From: Edaphochlamys debaryana
Lineage: Eukaryota; Chlorophyta; Chlorophyceae; Chlamydomonadales
Assembly: GCA_016858145.1 (NCBI GenBank)
Contig: JAEHOE010000038.1
Location: 124,001-188,000, forward strand
Direction: 5' to 3'
DNA length: 64,000 nt
Positions 48,152 through 58,011 of this stretch are shown one piece after another. Numbering within the stretch: the first letter of the stretch is position 1; each line of letters starts with the position of its first letter. Position numbers and translations under genes: made by a program. The notes beneath the pieces were generated by a model that was not told the DNA's origin, did not search any database, and was given only the letters and a program-made list of their open reading frames with translations.

Positions 48152-48490
48152 CGGGCATTGCGCAACTGGTGAGGGGTGGGGACAGGACACGGGGCTGCGG
48201 AAGGAATGCGACGGGTGCGGGCAGTCACTGGGGCAGGGGAGGGCCAGCGAACCATCCGATTACGGGTCACGGGTCGAGTCACGTTCAAGTAGCAAGCCAG
48301 AGGCTGGTCCAATGCTACATTGGGCCCGCCGAGCCAGCAGCTGCAACCCGCAGGTGGGGCGCTAACCGCTAGAGTATTGGGGCGCTTGCCGCTTGAAATG
48401 GAAAGCGTTTTCGCTGTGCTCGGAGGCCCCAAACCTCTGCCCCTGCGGTCCCCCGCGCCTCCCTGCAGGCTCCTCCCGCAAGCAAGGCGC

Positions 48491-49946
48491 ATGGCCCTCC
48501 GGTTCCACACGCTGCAGCTGCGCCGGAAGGCGACGGGGCTGGCGGTGCGCCCGCGACCCAGCGGCGGCCCCGACTCCTCCGGCGCCGGTGGAGGCCCCGA
48601 CTCCCCCGACCAGCAGGTCTTGGTCTTCACGGAGGATGGGGGCGTCTACGAGCTGCTGGGCTGCGGTTCTGGGGGCTACAGCTCTGACAGGGACCTGCAG
48701 CTCGGGCCGCCGCTGGCGACGGATGCGAGCCCTAGGCGCGGCGGCCGGCACCCCACATATGACCCCGCGACCAGCGCGGTATACTTCTGCGAATACACAG
48801 TAGTCGGTTGGCTGGCGGTTGTGAGTAGGCTGCAACCGAGCAACGCCTGCAGCCTCGTGGCTGGGTCCAAGCAGCACACCTCCGGCCAGGAGAAGGTGTT
48901 CAGCAACATCAGCTCTCTGGTGGCGGACGGGCAAGGCGGCCTGTGGGTGGCGGACTTGGGCAGCTTTCGGCGCCTCGACACCCGCAGCGGCCGGGTGACG
49001 GCGGATGTTCCACCTGGGAGGCTGCCACAAGACTCCTGCTTGGCGTTTGACGTCGCCGCCGGCACGCTGCTGGCGGCCACAAGCTCCGCGGTGTTTCGCG
49101 TGTGCACCGATGACGGGGGCGTGGAGCTGGTGGCGGGAAGCAGCGAGGATAAGGGCAGCGTGGACTGTGCCGGAGCGGCGGCGCGCTTCAACGACATCTC
49201 GGCCGTCCTCTCAGTGTTCGGCGGCCGCCTGCTGATCGCCGACGGCCCCAACCTCCGCTGCATGGACGCCGGCGGCGCCGTCACCACCCTGCTGCAGGGC
49301 TGCTTCGCGGGAGGGGGCGAGCAGCAGCTGACTGCCCTTCCTAGCGGCGGGCTGGCTGCGCTGTGCGGCGGTGGGGCTTCTCTTGTCGGACAGCGGCAAA
49401 GATGACGGGGAGGGCGACATGGCGTGGGGCGTGACGGTGCGCGTGGGGGACCGGGCCTTCCACGCGCACCGCTCCGTCCTGGCGGCCGGCTCGGAGAACT
49501 TTGCCCGGCTGCTGGCCCCCGGCGGAGGCTTCGCGGAGAGCGGCGCGGCGGAGGTGGCCCTGCCCGACGCCGACCCCACCGCCTTTGCCCACCTGCTGTC
49601 GTACATGTACGGCAGCTCTCTGGGCCTGCCGTGCACACCCGCTCAGATGCTGCTGTCCGTGCCGTTCGCGCTCCTTCGCCCGACGGCGGCGCTGGCGGGG
49701 CGGCTGCTGATGGAGGGTGTCGTGGTGTCGGCCTTCACGGACCAGCTCGCGGCTGCGGCAACGCCCTCCACCGTGATGGCCAGCCTGCTCTGGGCCGAGG
49801 ACCACGGGCTTAATGCGCTGGCCGCACGCCTGCGCAGCTACGCCATCGAGCACCGGAAGACCCTGGACCTGAGAGCCCTGGAGGATCTGGTTGAGTCCTG
49901 CCCAAAGCGGGCCAAGGAGGTCATGAGCAAGCTCCTGCGCGCCTGA
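48491..49946 (+). pseudogene. Propeller-BTB family copy 2, frame broken between domains
   Basis: The propeller half runs from ATG 48491 (MALRFHTLQLRRKATGLAVR) and includes SSLVADGQGGLWVADLGSFR and DISAVLSVFGGRLLIADGPN. It stops at 49403-49405 after ASLVGQRQR. The BTB half continues one base out of phase from about 49371 to 49946: TVRVGDRAFHAHRSVLAAGS, GFAESGAAEVALPDADPTAF, HLLSYMYGSSLGLPC, then BACK-like helices ending MSKLLRA. Against copy 3, about 30 linker residues are missing at the break, consistent with a deletion that also shifted the frame. A separate BTB-only product starting at 49371 is possible. Sequence just past the stop (49990-50050) resembles that after copy 3, showing the duplication included flanks. 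Confidence 0.5.
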
Positions 49947-49989
49947 GCTAGCTAGGGTGTGGTGGTGATGGCATACGCCCTTCATTCCT

Positions 49990-50722
49990 CGCGTTAGGGG
50001 GTCCTGAGCGGGGCCTGCATGGCGGCATGGCCCCGGGCGCTGCTGGTGAGGAGCAAGGACGCGGGGTTGTAGGCAGGCAGAGGTAGGGGACGGCGGACGG
50101 GGACCGGCGGACTGCACGCACGCATGGGGGCCTTGACGGCCAGCGGGAAGGCCGGCTGACACACTTCGGTTGCGGTGGCTGTTTGGTGCGTGGGCATGAC
50201 TTGGTGCGAGAACTGGTGCGAGCACCGGTAGATAGGAGCAGCCTTGGAGAACGGTGAAACCAGGGAGGCCGAGGCGTTGCACCTTTGTTGCGGGGGGGGT
50301 GGAGTTGTTCTGGCGGGGGTGGGGTTGAGGATGGAGGGGGCAGCAAGGCCGGGAGGTGCGTAGCGCTGCAGCTTGGTACTCCGCTCAAGAGTGGGGTCGT
50401 GAGGCGGGTTGGACTTTCAGTTGAGGTTGCAAGCCATGTAAAGCTGGAGGTCGGTCGGAAGCCTCCCCAGGGTAGCAGGAGGGTAGCACAGGAGGCCAAG
50501 GGACTTTGCCTCAGCTGTCACCCTGTCAGCCCATCTGCCCATGAACCGCCAGCTCTCAAACAATTCTACGGGGGGTAAGGGGGTTTCCTGCCTGGCCGTT
50601 TCTTGGGGAGCCGGTCTGGCTTCCGCCACCGGTACCGGGATGAGCAGCTCTTAGCTTGGCACAGCCCATGTTCGGGTCCGCGCCGATCAGGTAGCGTGGG
50701 GTAGCGTGCACAGCCAACTTAG
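49990..50722. other. Flank between BTB copy 2 and LINE remnant
   Basis: No gene could be supported on the plus strand. A minus-strand frame at 50417-50629 has non-repetitive composition (ELFESWRFMGRWADRVTAEA, TDLQLYMACNLN) but matches no family recognised here. It could be a fragment of an unknown gene or element. Confidence 0.5.
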
Positions 50723-51415
50723 GTGCTGCGCTGGAGGCTTGACAATGCGGCACCGGCACACCTAGGGCTGGCTGAAAGGGTGAAAATCATTTCTAGGAAG
50801 TTGATACCGGTGGATAAGGTCGTGGAGCACTTCCTGCTGCGACTAGACGATGACTGGAGCAGTGGGCGGCTGCGAACGGCCCCTGAGAGCTTTGTGACGG
50901 ACGGGCAGGTGCCAGGAGTTAAGATGTGCAGGTGGAAGCACTGGATGGGATCGCCCAGGCATGTGAGGTGCTTTATTGAGCGCTGGCAGCACAGGCAACT
51001 GATGCGGTTCAGGCTATGCTGTTTTGAGCTGGAGGTAAACCGGCCTGACGGGCGGGAGAGGCACGAGCGGTGGTGCAGGGTGTGTCAGAATCCCCAACAA
51101 GTCGAGGACGAGCGGCATTTTTTACTTGATTGCGTAGCTTTGGCTGGAACGCGACAGGAGCTGTGGGCTTTTGAAGGGTTAGCTCCGGGGGCGTCTATGG
51201 AAGAGGTAATGGCGGTCGGGGACCAGCGGGGTCTGGCCCGGGTAATTGTGGCTCTGCGACACGCGCGATACTTGCAAGTCGGCGAGTTGGCTTAGAGAAC
51301 TTTGCGATCTATCTCTTTTTGTGCGATATATACTTTGCAGACGTTTTGCTAAGCTCATGAAGCCTTTTGGCTCGTTTGGGCTTACAGCCAAGATGCTGTA
51401 AACATCATCATCAGC
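50723..51415 (+). mobile_element. LINE (L1-type) 3' remnant: reverse-transcriptase C-terminus and tail
   Basis: The open frame 50723-51295 (190 residues) carries KHWMGSPRHVRCFIERWQH, FRLCCFELEVNRPDGRERHE, and a zinc-knuckle-like CRVC...ERHFLLDC (C-x2-C-x11-H-x4-C), as at the end of algal non-LTR retrotransposon ORF2 proteins. No endonuclease or catalytic RT domain precedes it, so the copy is 5'-truncated, as is usual for LINEs. After the stop there is a short 3'UTR, TGTAAACATCATCATCA at about 51399-51415, which looks like a TGTAA signal followed by a CATCAT-type 3' tail. Base composition is AT-richer than the neighbouring genes. It sits between two members of the BTB family. Confidence 0.5.
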
Positions 51416-51715
51416 CAACTTATGTCATGCTTTACATGTACTTCCTTTTTGTGCTACTTCATAAACTATTACTGTATCATCTTCTTACTTCCATGCCTGC
51501 TCCTTCTCTGCGGGCCGAGCCAAACATCCATCCAGCGGACTCGCGAGCTGTGAGCCTGTAACTCGAAGTTGCGAGTCGCAGGTGGGGCGCTCATCGGTAG
51601 AGCAGAAAAGCGTTGCAGCTGTGTGCAGTTTTGGAGGGGGTTCATGGCCCCGAAACCCCAGCGATCTGCCCCCGGCCCCCACCCCGCCCCGCCCTGAAGG
51701 CTCCTTCCTCAGGTT

Positions 51716-53305
51716 ATGGCCCTCACCGTACGCACGGTGCCGCTGCCATCCAAGGCGACCGGCTTGGCGGTGCGCCCCCGGCCTAGCGGCAGCGACAGCA
51801 GCGGCGGCGACGGCCCCTTTCCCGAGCCCCCCGACCAGCAGATCTTGGTCTTCACGGACGATGGTGCCGTGCACGAGCTGCTGGGCTGCGGCTCTGGGGG
51901 CTCCAGCGCTGGGGACCTGCGGCTCGGGCCGCCGCTGGCCAAGCCCGGATGCCACTGCCTGTACCCCACATACGACCCCAGCACCGGCGCGGTTCACTAC
52001 TGCGACCGAGCTCTCGGAAGCGCGCGCGCGCGGGTGGCTCCAAGCCTTGCTTCCGCTTCCAGCTTCCAGCCGGCGTCGTCTGTGAGTAGGCTGGAACCGA
52101 GCAACGACTGCAGCCACCTGGCTGGTTCGAGGCAGCGCAGCAACAGCCAGGAGGCCACGTTTATGGGCATCAGCTCTCTGGTGGCGGATGGGCAAGGCGG
52201 CCTGTGGGTGGCGGACTTGGGGAGCCTACAGCGACTGGACACCCGCAGCGGCAACGTCACGGCTACTTTCCCAAACGCGGAGCTGCCAGGTGGATCGTGC
52301 TACTTCGCTTTCGAGGTCGGCGGTGGCACGCTGCTGGCGGCCTCAGGCACCGCTGTGTCCCGCCTGTGCGCCGAGGTGGGGGGTGGCGTGGAGCTGGTGG
52401 CGGGGGGCAGCGAGGACAAGGGCAGCGTGGACGGCGTCGGCGCGGCGGCGCGCTTCGCCGACATCTCGTCGATCCTGCCGGTGCCCGGCGGCCGGATGCT
52501 GATCGCCGACGGCCCCAACCTCCGCTGCATGGATGCTGGCGGCGCCGTCACCACCCTGCTGCAGGGCTGCTTTCTGGCCGGGGGGCGCGTTACGCAGCTG
52601 ACAACCCTGCCTAGCGGCGACCTGGCGGCGCTGTGCGGTGGTGGGGCTTCTCTGGTGCTGATTACCGGGGTCAGCCTCAGCCCCACACCAAGCACCGACA
52701 AGCTCATCCGCTTGTTGGGTCCCCGGGCGGACGATCGTGGCGAAGATAGCAGCGGAGGCGGCGCCGTTGACCCCTCCCTGCCCGGTACCGTCGTGGTGAG
52801 GGTGGGGGACCGGGCCTTCCCCGCTCACCGCTCCGTCCTGGCGGCCGGCTCGGAGTACTTCGCCCGGCTGCTGGCCCCCGGCGGAGGCTTCGCGGAGAGC
52901 GGCGCGGCTGAGGTGGCCCTGCCAGACGCCGACCCCGCCGCCTTCGCCCACCTGCTGTCGTACATGTACGGCAGCACCTTCGGCGTGCCTTGCGCGCCGT
53001 TGCAGCTCCTGCAGTCCGTGCCGTTTGAGCTCCTCCGCCCCGCGGCGGCGCTGGCGGGGCGGCTGCTGATGGGCGAAGCGGTGGTGTCGGCCTTCACGGA
53101 CCGACTCGCCGCCGCCGCGGCGCCCTCCACAGTGATGTCCACCCTGATCTGGGCCGAGGACCACGGACTCGAGGAGCTGGCCGCTGGTCTCCGGGTCTAT
53201 GCAATTGAGCACCGGAAGAGCCTGGACCTGAGTGCCCTGGCGGAGCTGATTGCGGCCCACCCCAAGCGGGCCAGTGAGGTGGTGAGCGAGCTCCTGCGCG
53301 CCTGA
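51716..53305 (+). CDS. Propeller + BTB/POZ protein, copy 3 (intact)
   Basis: Single exon of 529 residues starting MALTVRTVPLPSKATGLAVR. Residues 1 to about 330 form repeated blade-like units: SSLVADGQGGLWVADLGSLQ, GGGVELVAGGSEDKGSVDGV, ARFADISSILPVPGGRMLIA, and DGPNLRCMDAGGAVTTLLQG, resembling NHL beta-propeller repeats. Residues about 360-465 are a BTB/POZ domain: VRVGDRAFPAHRSVLAAGSE, FARLLAPGGGFAESGAAEVA, and HLLSYMYGSTFGVPC. A BACK-like helical region follows (AAPSTVMSTLIWAEDHGLEE, YAIEHRKSLDLSALAELI), ending VVSELLRA. BTB/BACK proteins commonly bind cullin-3 and recruit substrates for ubiquitylation; that role is inferred. No transmembrane segment or signal peptide is present. Upstream sequence resembles that of copy 2, again showing tandem duplication with flanks. 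Confidence 0.5.
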   Translation: MALTVRTVPLPSKATGLAVRPRPSGSDSSGGDGPFPEPPDQQILVFTDDGAVHELLGCGSGGSSAGDLRLGPPLAKPGCHCLYPTYDPSTGAVHYCDRALGSARARVAPSLASASSFQPASSVSRLEPSNDCSHLAGSRQRSNSQEATFMGISSLVADGQGGLWVADLGSLQRLDTRSGNVTATFPNAELPGGSCYFAFEVGGGTLLAASGTAVSRLCAEVGGGVELVAGGSEDKGSVDGVGAAARFADISSILPVPGGRMLIADGPNLRCMDAGGAVTTLLQGCFLAGGRVTQLTTLPSGDLAALCGGGASLVLITGVSLSPTPSTDKLIRLLGPRADDRGEDSSGGGAVDPSLPGTVVVRVGDRAFPAHRSVLAAGSEYFARLLAPGGGFAESGAAEVALPDADPAAFAHLLSYMYGSTFGVPCAPLQLLQSVPFELLRPAAALAGRLLMGEAVVSAFTDRLAAAAAPSTVMSTLIWAEDHGLEELAAGLRVYAIEHRKSLDLSALAELIAAHPKRASEVVSELLRA

Positions 53306-53901
53306 GCTAGCGTGTGTGGTAGTGACGAAGTATTGCCTCTCTACGCTCAACGGGGCCTGCGTATTGGCATGGCCCCGGGCGCCGCTGGTGACGATGTATG
53401 GGAGTGACGGATGCATGGAAGGCATGACACGGAGCGCTGTGGGGGGAATGGATTGAACGGTGTGGGTGTGGGCAGATGCTTATGCCCCTGTCTGAGGGCT
53501 AAGCGGGAACGAAACAAGCATTAACTGCTCAGCGACTTTAGGAGAGGGGATGAGCCTGGGGAGGGAGGCTGTGCTGTGCTCTATCTATCTGTAGTCCGTG
53601 GGGGCTGGATGAAATTGAAGCGGGGGTGGGGGTCTGTGAAGACTGACAGATGGACTGAGGGGTACTGAAACCACTGCACTATGTAAGGGGGCAATGTGTG
53701 CGCGTGACGCACGGGTCGGGGCGGCAACTTCTCATAGCAGCTCTCATGGACGTTACAGCAGTGCGGCGGCAGAGATAGGGCTTCGACCCGTGCCCGCTGG
53801 GCGGCGGCCCCCGGGAAAGGCGCTAGCACTGCTCGGGGCCACCTATCCAACACTCTGTGCCCGATCTGGTGGCAGCCGCCCGCTGTCCAACTCATTGAGC
53901 T
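53306..53901. other. Intergenic region between convergent BTB copy 3 and lectin gene
   Basis: 596 bases between two stop codons facing each other. Shares GGCATGGCCCCGGGCGC (53368-53384) with the copy 2 flank. Includes a possible polyadenylation signal for each gene; otherwise no feature is visible. Confidence 0.5.
53753..53757 (-). terminator. Possible polyadenylation signal TGTAA for the lectin gene
   Basis: TTACA on the plus strand, TGTAA on the lectin strand, 145 bases after the lectin stop codon. Motif and distance fit green-algal usage. Confidence 0.5.
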
Positions 53902-55613
53902 TTAGCCGTGGTGCCAGGTATCGGTCGACCACGTGGCCTTGTTCAGGCTGTCGTACAACACGAGGTTGCCGTCGTTCTGAAGGGCGGGATTGGAGAGCAA
54001 GGCGGGGGCAGTTTGGGGCAGGTGGTGAGGTTGTTGAGCGGATGAGTCTTATCCACACGTAGCGCAGCCCATTCGCAGCGAACATGTGCCCTAATGTGCC
54101 AGCAGCGGCCGTACAGGCGTACGGCGGACCTGCATGACGAGGCGGTACGGCCCGGCGCCATTGCCGCGCGTGTTGGACGCCCACAGCGGCTTGCGGACCC
54201 CGTCGTACACGACCACGTTGCCGTCGACCTGACAGGGATCAGGGGGGGGCATTAGGAAATGCAAGAGTGAACCGGCGGAGGCATGAGCGAACCGGCGGAG
54301 GCCCTCGGCGTACCAAGCAGGGTCAGGGTTGCCGATACGTATCAGTCCCCGTAAAGATACGGATACAATCAATTCGGATACGGCCTCTCGCTGCCGTATT
54401 AATACGGCATGTGGCGCGGGGGTACCGGCCGGGCAGCCGGGGGCCGGCGGAGGGAGGGGAATAGAAATAGAAATAGAAATAGAAATAGAAATATCTAACG
54501 CCGGGTTACCCCTGGCGTGGGTTAAGGAGGGCGGGTTGGTCAGACCCGCCACCATGGGGGTGCCTCCGCACCCTTTGTGCTCATCCTGGCCGGAGGGTCC
54601 TGCAGGTTTTCACGATGCTCTTGAGGCGGCTCACCGCGTGCCGGTGCAGGCTGTGGCAGCAGGCTTTTGCCTCGGTGGCCGTGACGCCCAGTGTCTTAAG
54701 CAGGGGGTTGAGGGTGCGGGGCACAGTGCCGGTGTGCCCTAGTGTGACGGAGGGAGGGGGGTAACGTGGGGTGCTGGGGTGCGTCGGTCGGCAGCTCAGC
54801 CGTCCGTTCCACCGCAGCCGATGCCCTACGCATTCCCTGCGCTTCTACCTGAACGCGGAGCGCATTCGCTCGTGCACAAGGCGGCAGTATGGGCTGCCGT
54901 ACGCTGCCGTATTAACACGGGTGGGCGCCGCCGTATTGAAGCCGTATTAAGCCGTATTAGCGAGGAGGAGGAATACGCGTATTGGCACCGGGGGCTGCCG
55001 TATTGTGCAACCCTGAGCAGGGTGATGCTGCTCACCTGGACCTCCATCGTGTACGGGAACTCGCCCTGGCCGTAGGTTTTGGTGGACCAGATGGCGCCGT
55101 CGCCGGCAGGGTTGGGCTTGATGTCCTTGTAGAGCACCAGGTTGCCGTCGTGCTGCGCCCAGCGAGAGGCATCAAGCAGTAATGGGGTTGTGGACACGCA
55201 CATGGGGTTGTGGGCGCATGCATACTCGACAGCAAGCAAGTAAGAGCCCCGCCAGCTAGCAGCCGTGCTGGGCCTGGGCCCAGGGCCCAGGCCTGTTTGT
55301 GCGGCCTGAGCGCGCGCGTGTTGCCCTGCTGCCCTTGCTCTCAGTTTGTGCTTTGCTTGTGTCAGCCCAGCCCCCGCGGCAAGAAACCTAGCTAGCGCCT
55401 GGATACAGGCGACGGAAGGAGCCAACAGCGGCGGCCTGCGTGCAGCGCAGGGGCACTCGCCCTTCCGAGCCAAACACCCACCTGCATGATGACTGAGAAG
55501 TGGCTGTTGGGGGAGGTCAGGACCTCGTTCGAGCGCAGATGTCCGCCCCGGTGCGACTCGAGGGTGTCGCCCCTGAACTGAAGGCTGGCGCCATCAAACG
55601 AGCTGGCAGCCAT
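53902..55613 (-). CDS. Bulb-type (GNA-like) mannose-binding lectin
   Basis: Four exons, all phase 0: 55613-55482, 55152-55036, 54228-54130 and 53976-53902, giving 140 residues. The protein starts MAASSFDGASLQFRGDTLES. It carries three Q-x-D-x-N-x-V-x-Y sugar-binding motifs: QHDGNLVLY, QVDGNVVVY and QNDGNLVLY. Each is followed by a tryptophan block (IWSTKTYGQG, LWASNTRGNG, TWSTDTWHHG). This is the full three-subdomain beta-prism II fold of Galanthus-type lectins, near the usual 110-140 residues. All three motifs keep every key residue, so mannose binding is expected. No signal peptide or membrane segment is seen, which suggests a cytosolic lectin; an unseen upstream exon is possible. Every intron falls directly after the Gln of a motif. 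A possible 3' signal is at 53753-53757. Confidence 0.5.
54459..54492. repeat. (AGAAAT)n microsatellite in lectin intron
   Basis: Five to six copies of the hexamer AGAAAT/GAAATA. It lies in the second intron of the lectin gene, near several CCGTATTA(A/C)TACGG-like short palindromes (54395-54412 and 54905-54960). Confidence 0.5.
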
Positions 55614-58011
55614 TCTGCTTTTGCTTTTGTTTGTGCCGGCGTGTCCGGCTTGGTGGGTGTCTGCCTGTCTGGGATTGATGTGGCATTAAATAGTGGGGCG
55701 TGGCGGTTGGTTGCTGGTTCCGAGCCGACGAAGCTTCCCTACGTACTCGGCAGACCTGATGACGTGTCCTCTGTCAGGTGACGTGTCCTTCCTATGTCTG
55801 ATCCTTATCCTCTACTCTGGTACGATGTTACCAGTATGCGTGGTAAGGCGCGAGCTGTGCGGCGGGACGCGCGCGCGTGGATACGTGGCCAATAATGTAC
55901 GTCAGCTGTAGGGCTGTAGACACACGTGGCCAGTACAGAGAGAATCCGTAGCATATCCTGTGCCCAGACACAAATCAGTACATTTCCAGGTGTCCATTCT
56001 TGGCTGGGGTGTATGAGGCTGTGCGGGGGCCGGGGTGGGGGCCGGGGTGAGGGCCGGGGCCTGGGCGGGGCGGGCGGGGGGCCGGGGCGGGGGCAGGCCG
56101 GGGTTTGGGCAAAAGTCAGTCGGTCGGTCGTCAAATTAAGGACTTTCATGCTATGCAGTTCGCGGCGAGGTTGCGGGGTTGGGTGTGGCGGTAGAAGTAC
56201 AGGGAAAGCGGGTCTCCAAGCGGGTCTGCAACCTGCTGTACGGGCCCGTCATCCGTCCCAAGCCCACGCCCGTACGAACACGCGTACCGGTTTACATATG
56301 TTGATCAGGCCGTCGGACACTCACGGTTGACATGGCTCTTCGCAGTGAGCCAAGAGGCCCCAGCCGCCACGCGAGGACGTTGCGATGCGGGTGCAACGCC
56401 TCGTTGCACAAACCGCCGCCCCAAGCCACCACTCCCTCCGAACAGGCTGCCACACACGCCCGCAGCGCACCCCATGCTCCCGGCCCAAGCCATTCGTGGG
56501 ATTCCGCCTGAGGCCTGGCAGCCGGCCGCCGCACACACCTGCAGCCGTGTACTGACTGAGCTGCGCCCTGTGGGACGAGGGGGGGGAAGAGGACGGACAG
56601 ATGGAGACAGTGGCAAGCCTTAGTAGGAAAAACGGGGCCCAAGCACCCTGCACGACCCTGCCAAGCAGTTGGGGTGGGGAGAAGGGTAATCTGGGATGCC
56701 CGAGTGCGTGGGGGCAGCAGCAGAGGGGCTTCACATTGTGACCAGTCTAGGCAGGTCTAGGGTAGGCGAAGGGCGGGCAATGTGCCCTCCCTGGACCTTG
56801 GCCCACTTCTCCCTGACACCCAAGGCACAGGGAAGGGGGGAGGGGAAGAAGCAAAGGGGATGGGGTGCCGTCATGGATGCGGGAGCGTCAGCAGCCTCGT
56901 CAGCATCTTACGCCTGCGCGAGCCGGGCGGTGGGCGTGGCACGGGAAGAGGCGGGATGGCTGGGATGCCCACCTCGCGTGCCAACGGCGTGCGCTTACCG
57001 CGTACGGATAAGAGTCAGAGGCACTCATATGCTGCTTTTAGGGCCCGAGACAAGCCCAGCTGCCGGGCAGCGAGCACGTGCTCGCTGACTGGTGCCATCT
57101 GCCGCGTTGACCGACTTGCGGCGCCTCGGCTTCGCCCTCATCCCGCTTATATAGCCTTGCGGCCGAGCGCAATAGATATACATACACCATACACCATACT
57201 GGCTGCTTGATACGTATTCACAGTCCTTCTTTGCAAGCAAGCGTTGGCACCGAGTCCCGACGACGCACATCCTCGCGCCCCACGCTAGCAACAACAAGCT
57301 TCCAACCAAGCGGACTTTGTCTGCGCTCAAGCCTTCACGCTCCGGTGAGCCGCAAGGGCTGGTCGAGGGGACGAATCGCCCTCGGGGGGCTGGTGGATGG
57401 CGGAGGGGGGATGAGGAGGCAGGCGTAGCGGCATGGCGGGGCCCGACGTCTTACGCCCGACGCTCGCATGACGACCCCTCGCACCCTTTCGCCTATGTAG
57501 GCCGCTTAGCTGCAAGCCTTTCACCTGATCGGGCCTTCCGGACCCTTCGCACTCGCCAAACTCCTCCGCGCATGGTTCCGACGCCCCCGCCTCCTCTAGA
57601 GGCTCTCCCCCGGCCCACTCGAGCCTTGACCAGAGCTAGCTTATTTCCGCGCACAGACTGGTATGACCGCGGCCCACCATCAACTCATGGCAACGCCGCG
57701 CCATCCTTGCGAGGCCACCACCGGTGAGGCTACGGCCACATCCGAAGTAGCCCAGCGCTGAAGATGGGCATGCGATGCACACTGTCGACCGAAAGGAACA
57801 CTCGGGGATCAAGAGAGCTGTGCGGGCCATGGTTTCGTCAAGGAAGACCAACTCACATGCGCGGAATGGCGGACGCATGGAACACGTGTAGCTTGACCTC
57901 CGCACTGACTCGCTTGACTTGCGCCCTTCCGCCCCTGCCCCCCCTCCATCCCCCCCAACAGGAGCGACTCCCCATTCCCCTCTCAACCCCAGCACCCCAC
58001 CTTTCCCCACC
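55614..58011. other. Divergent intergenic region, lectin / BTB copy 4
   Basis: 2.4 kb between two divergent start codons (55613 minus, 58012 plus). It contains a GGGGCC(G/T)GGG-type repeat at about 56015-56105 and no supported coding region. Both promoters are expected here. A TATATA-like AATAGATATACATACACC lies at about 57170-57190, more than 800 bases from the copy 4 start, with no proof of use. Confidence 0.5.

Noticed and set aside
51580..51603. GGGGCGCTCATCGGTAGAGCAG resembles a tRNA D-arm upstream of BTB copy 3
   Set aside because: No T-arm or acceptor match follows, and the related sequence before copy 2 has lost the pattern; it is part of the duplicated gene flank.
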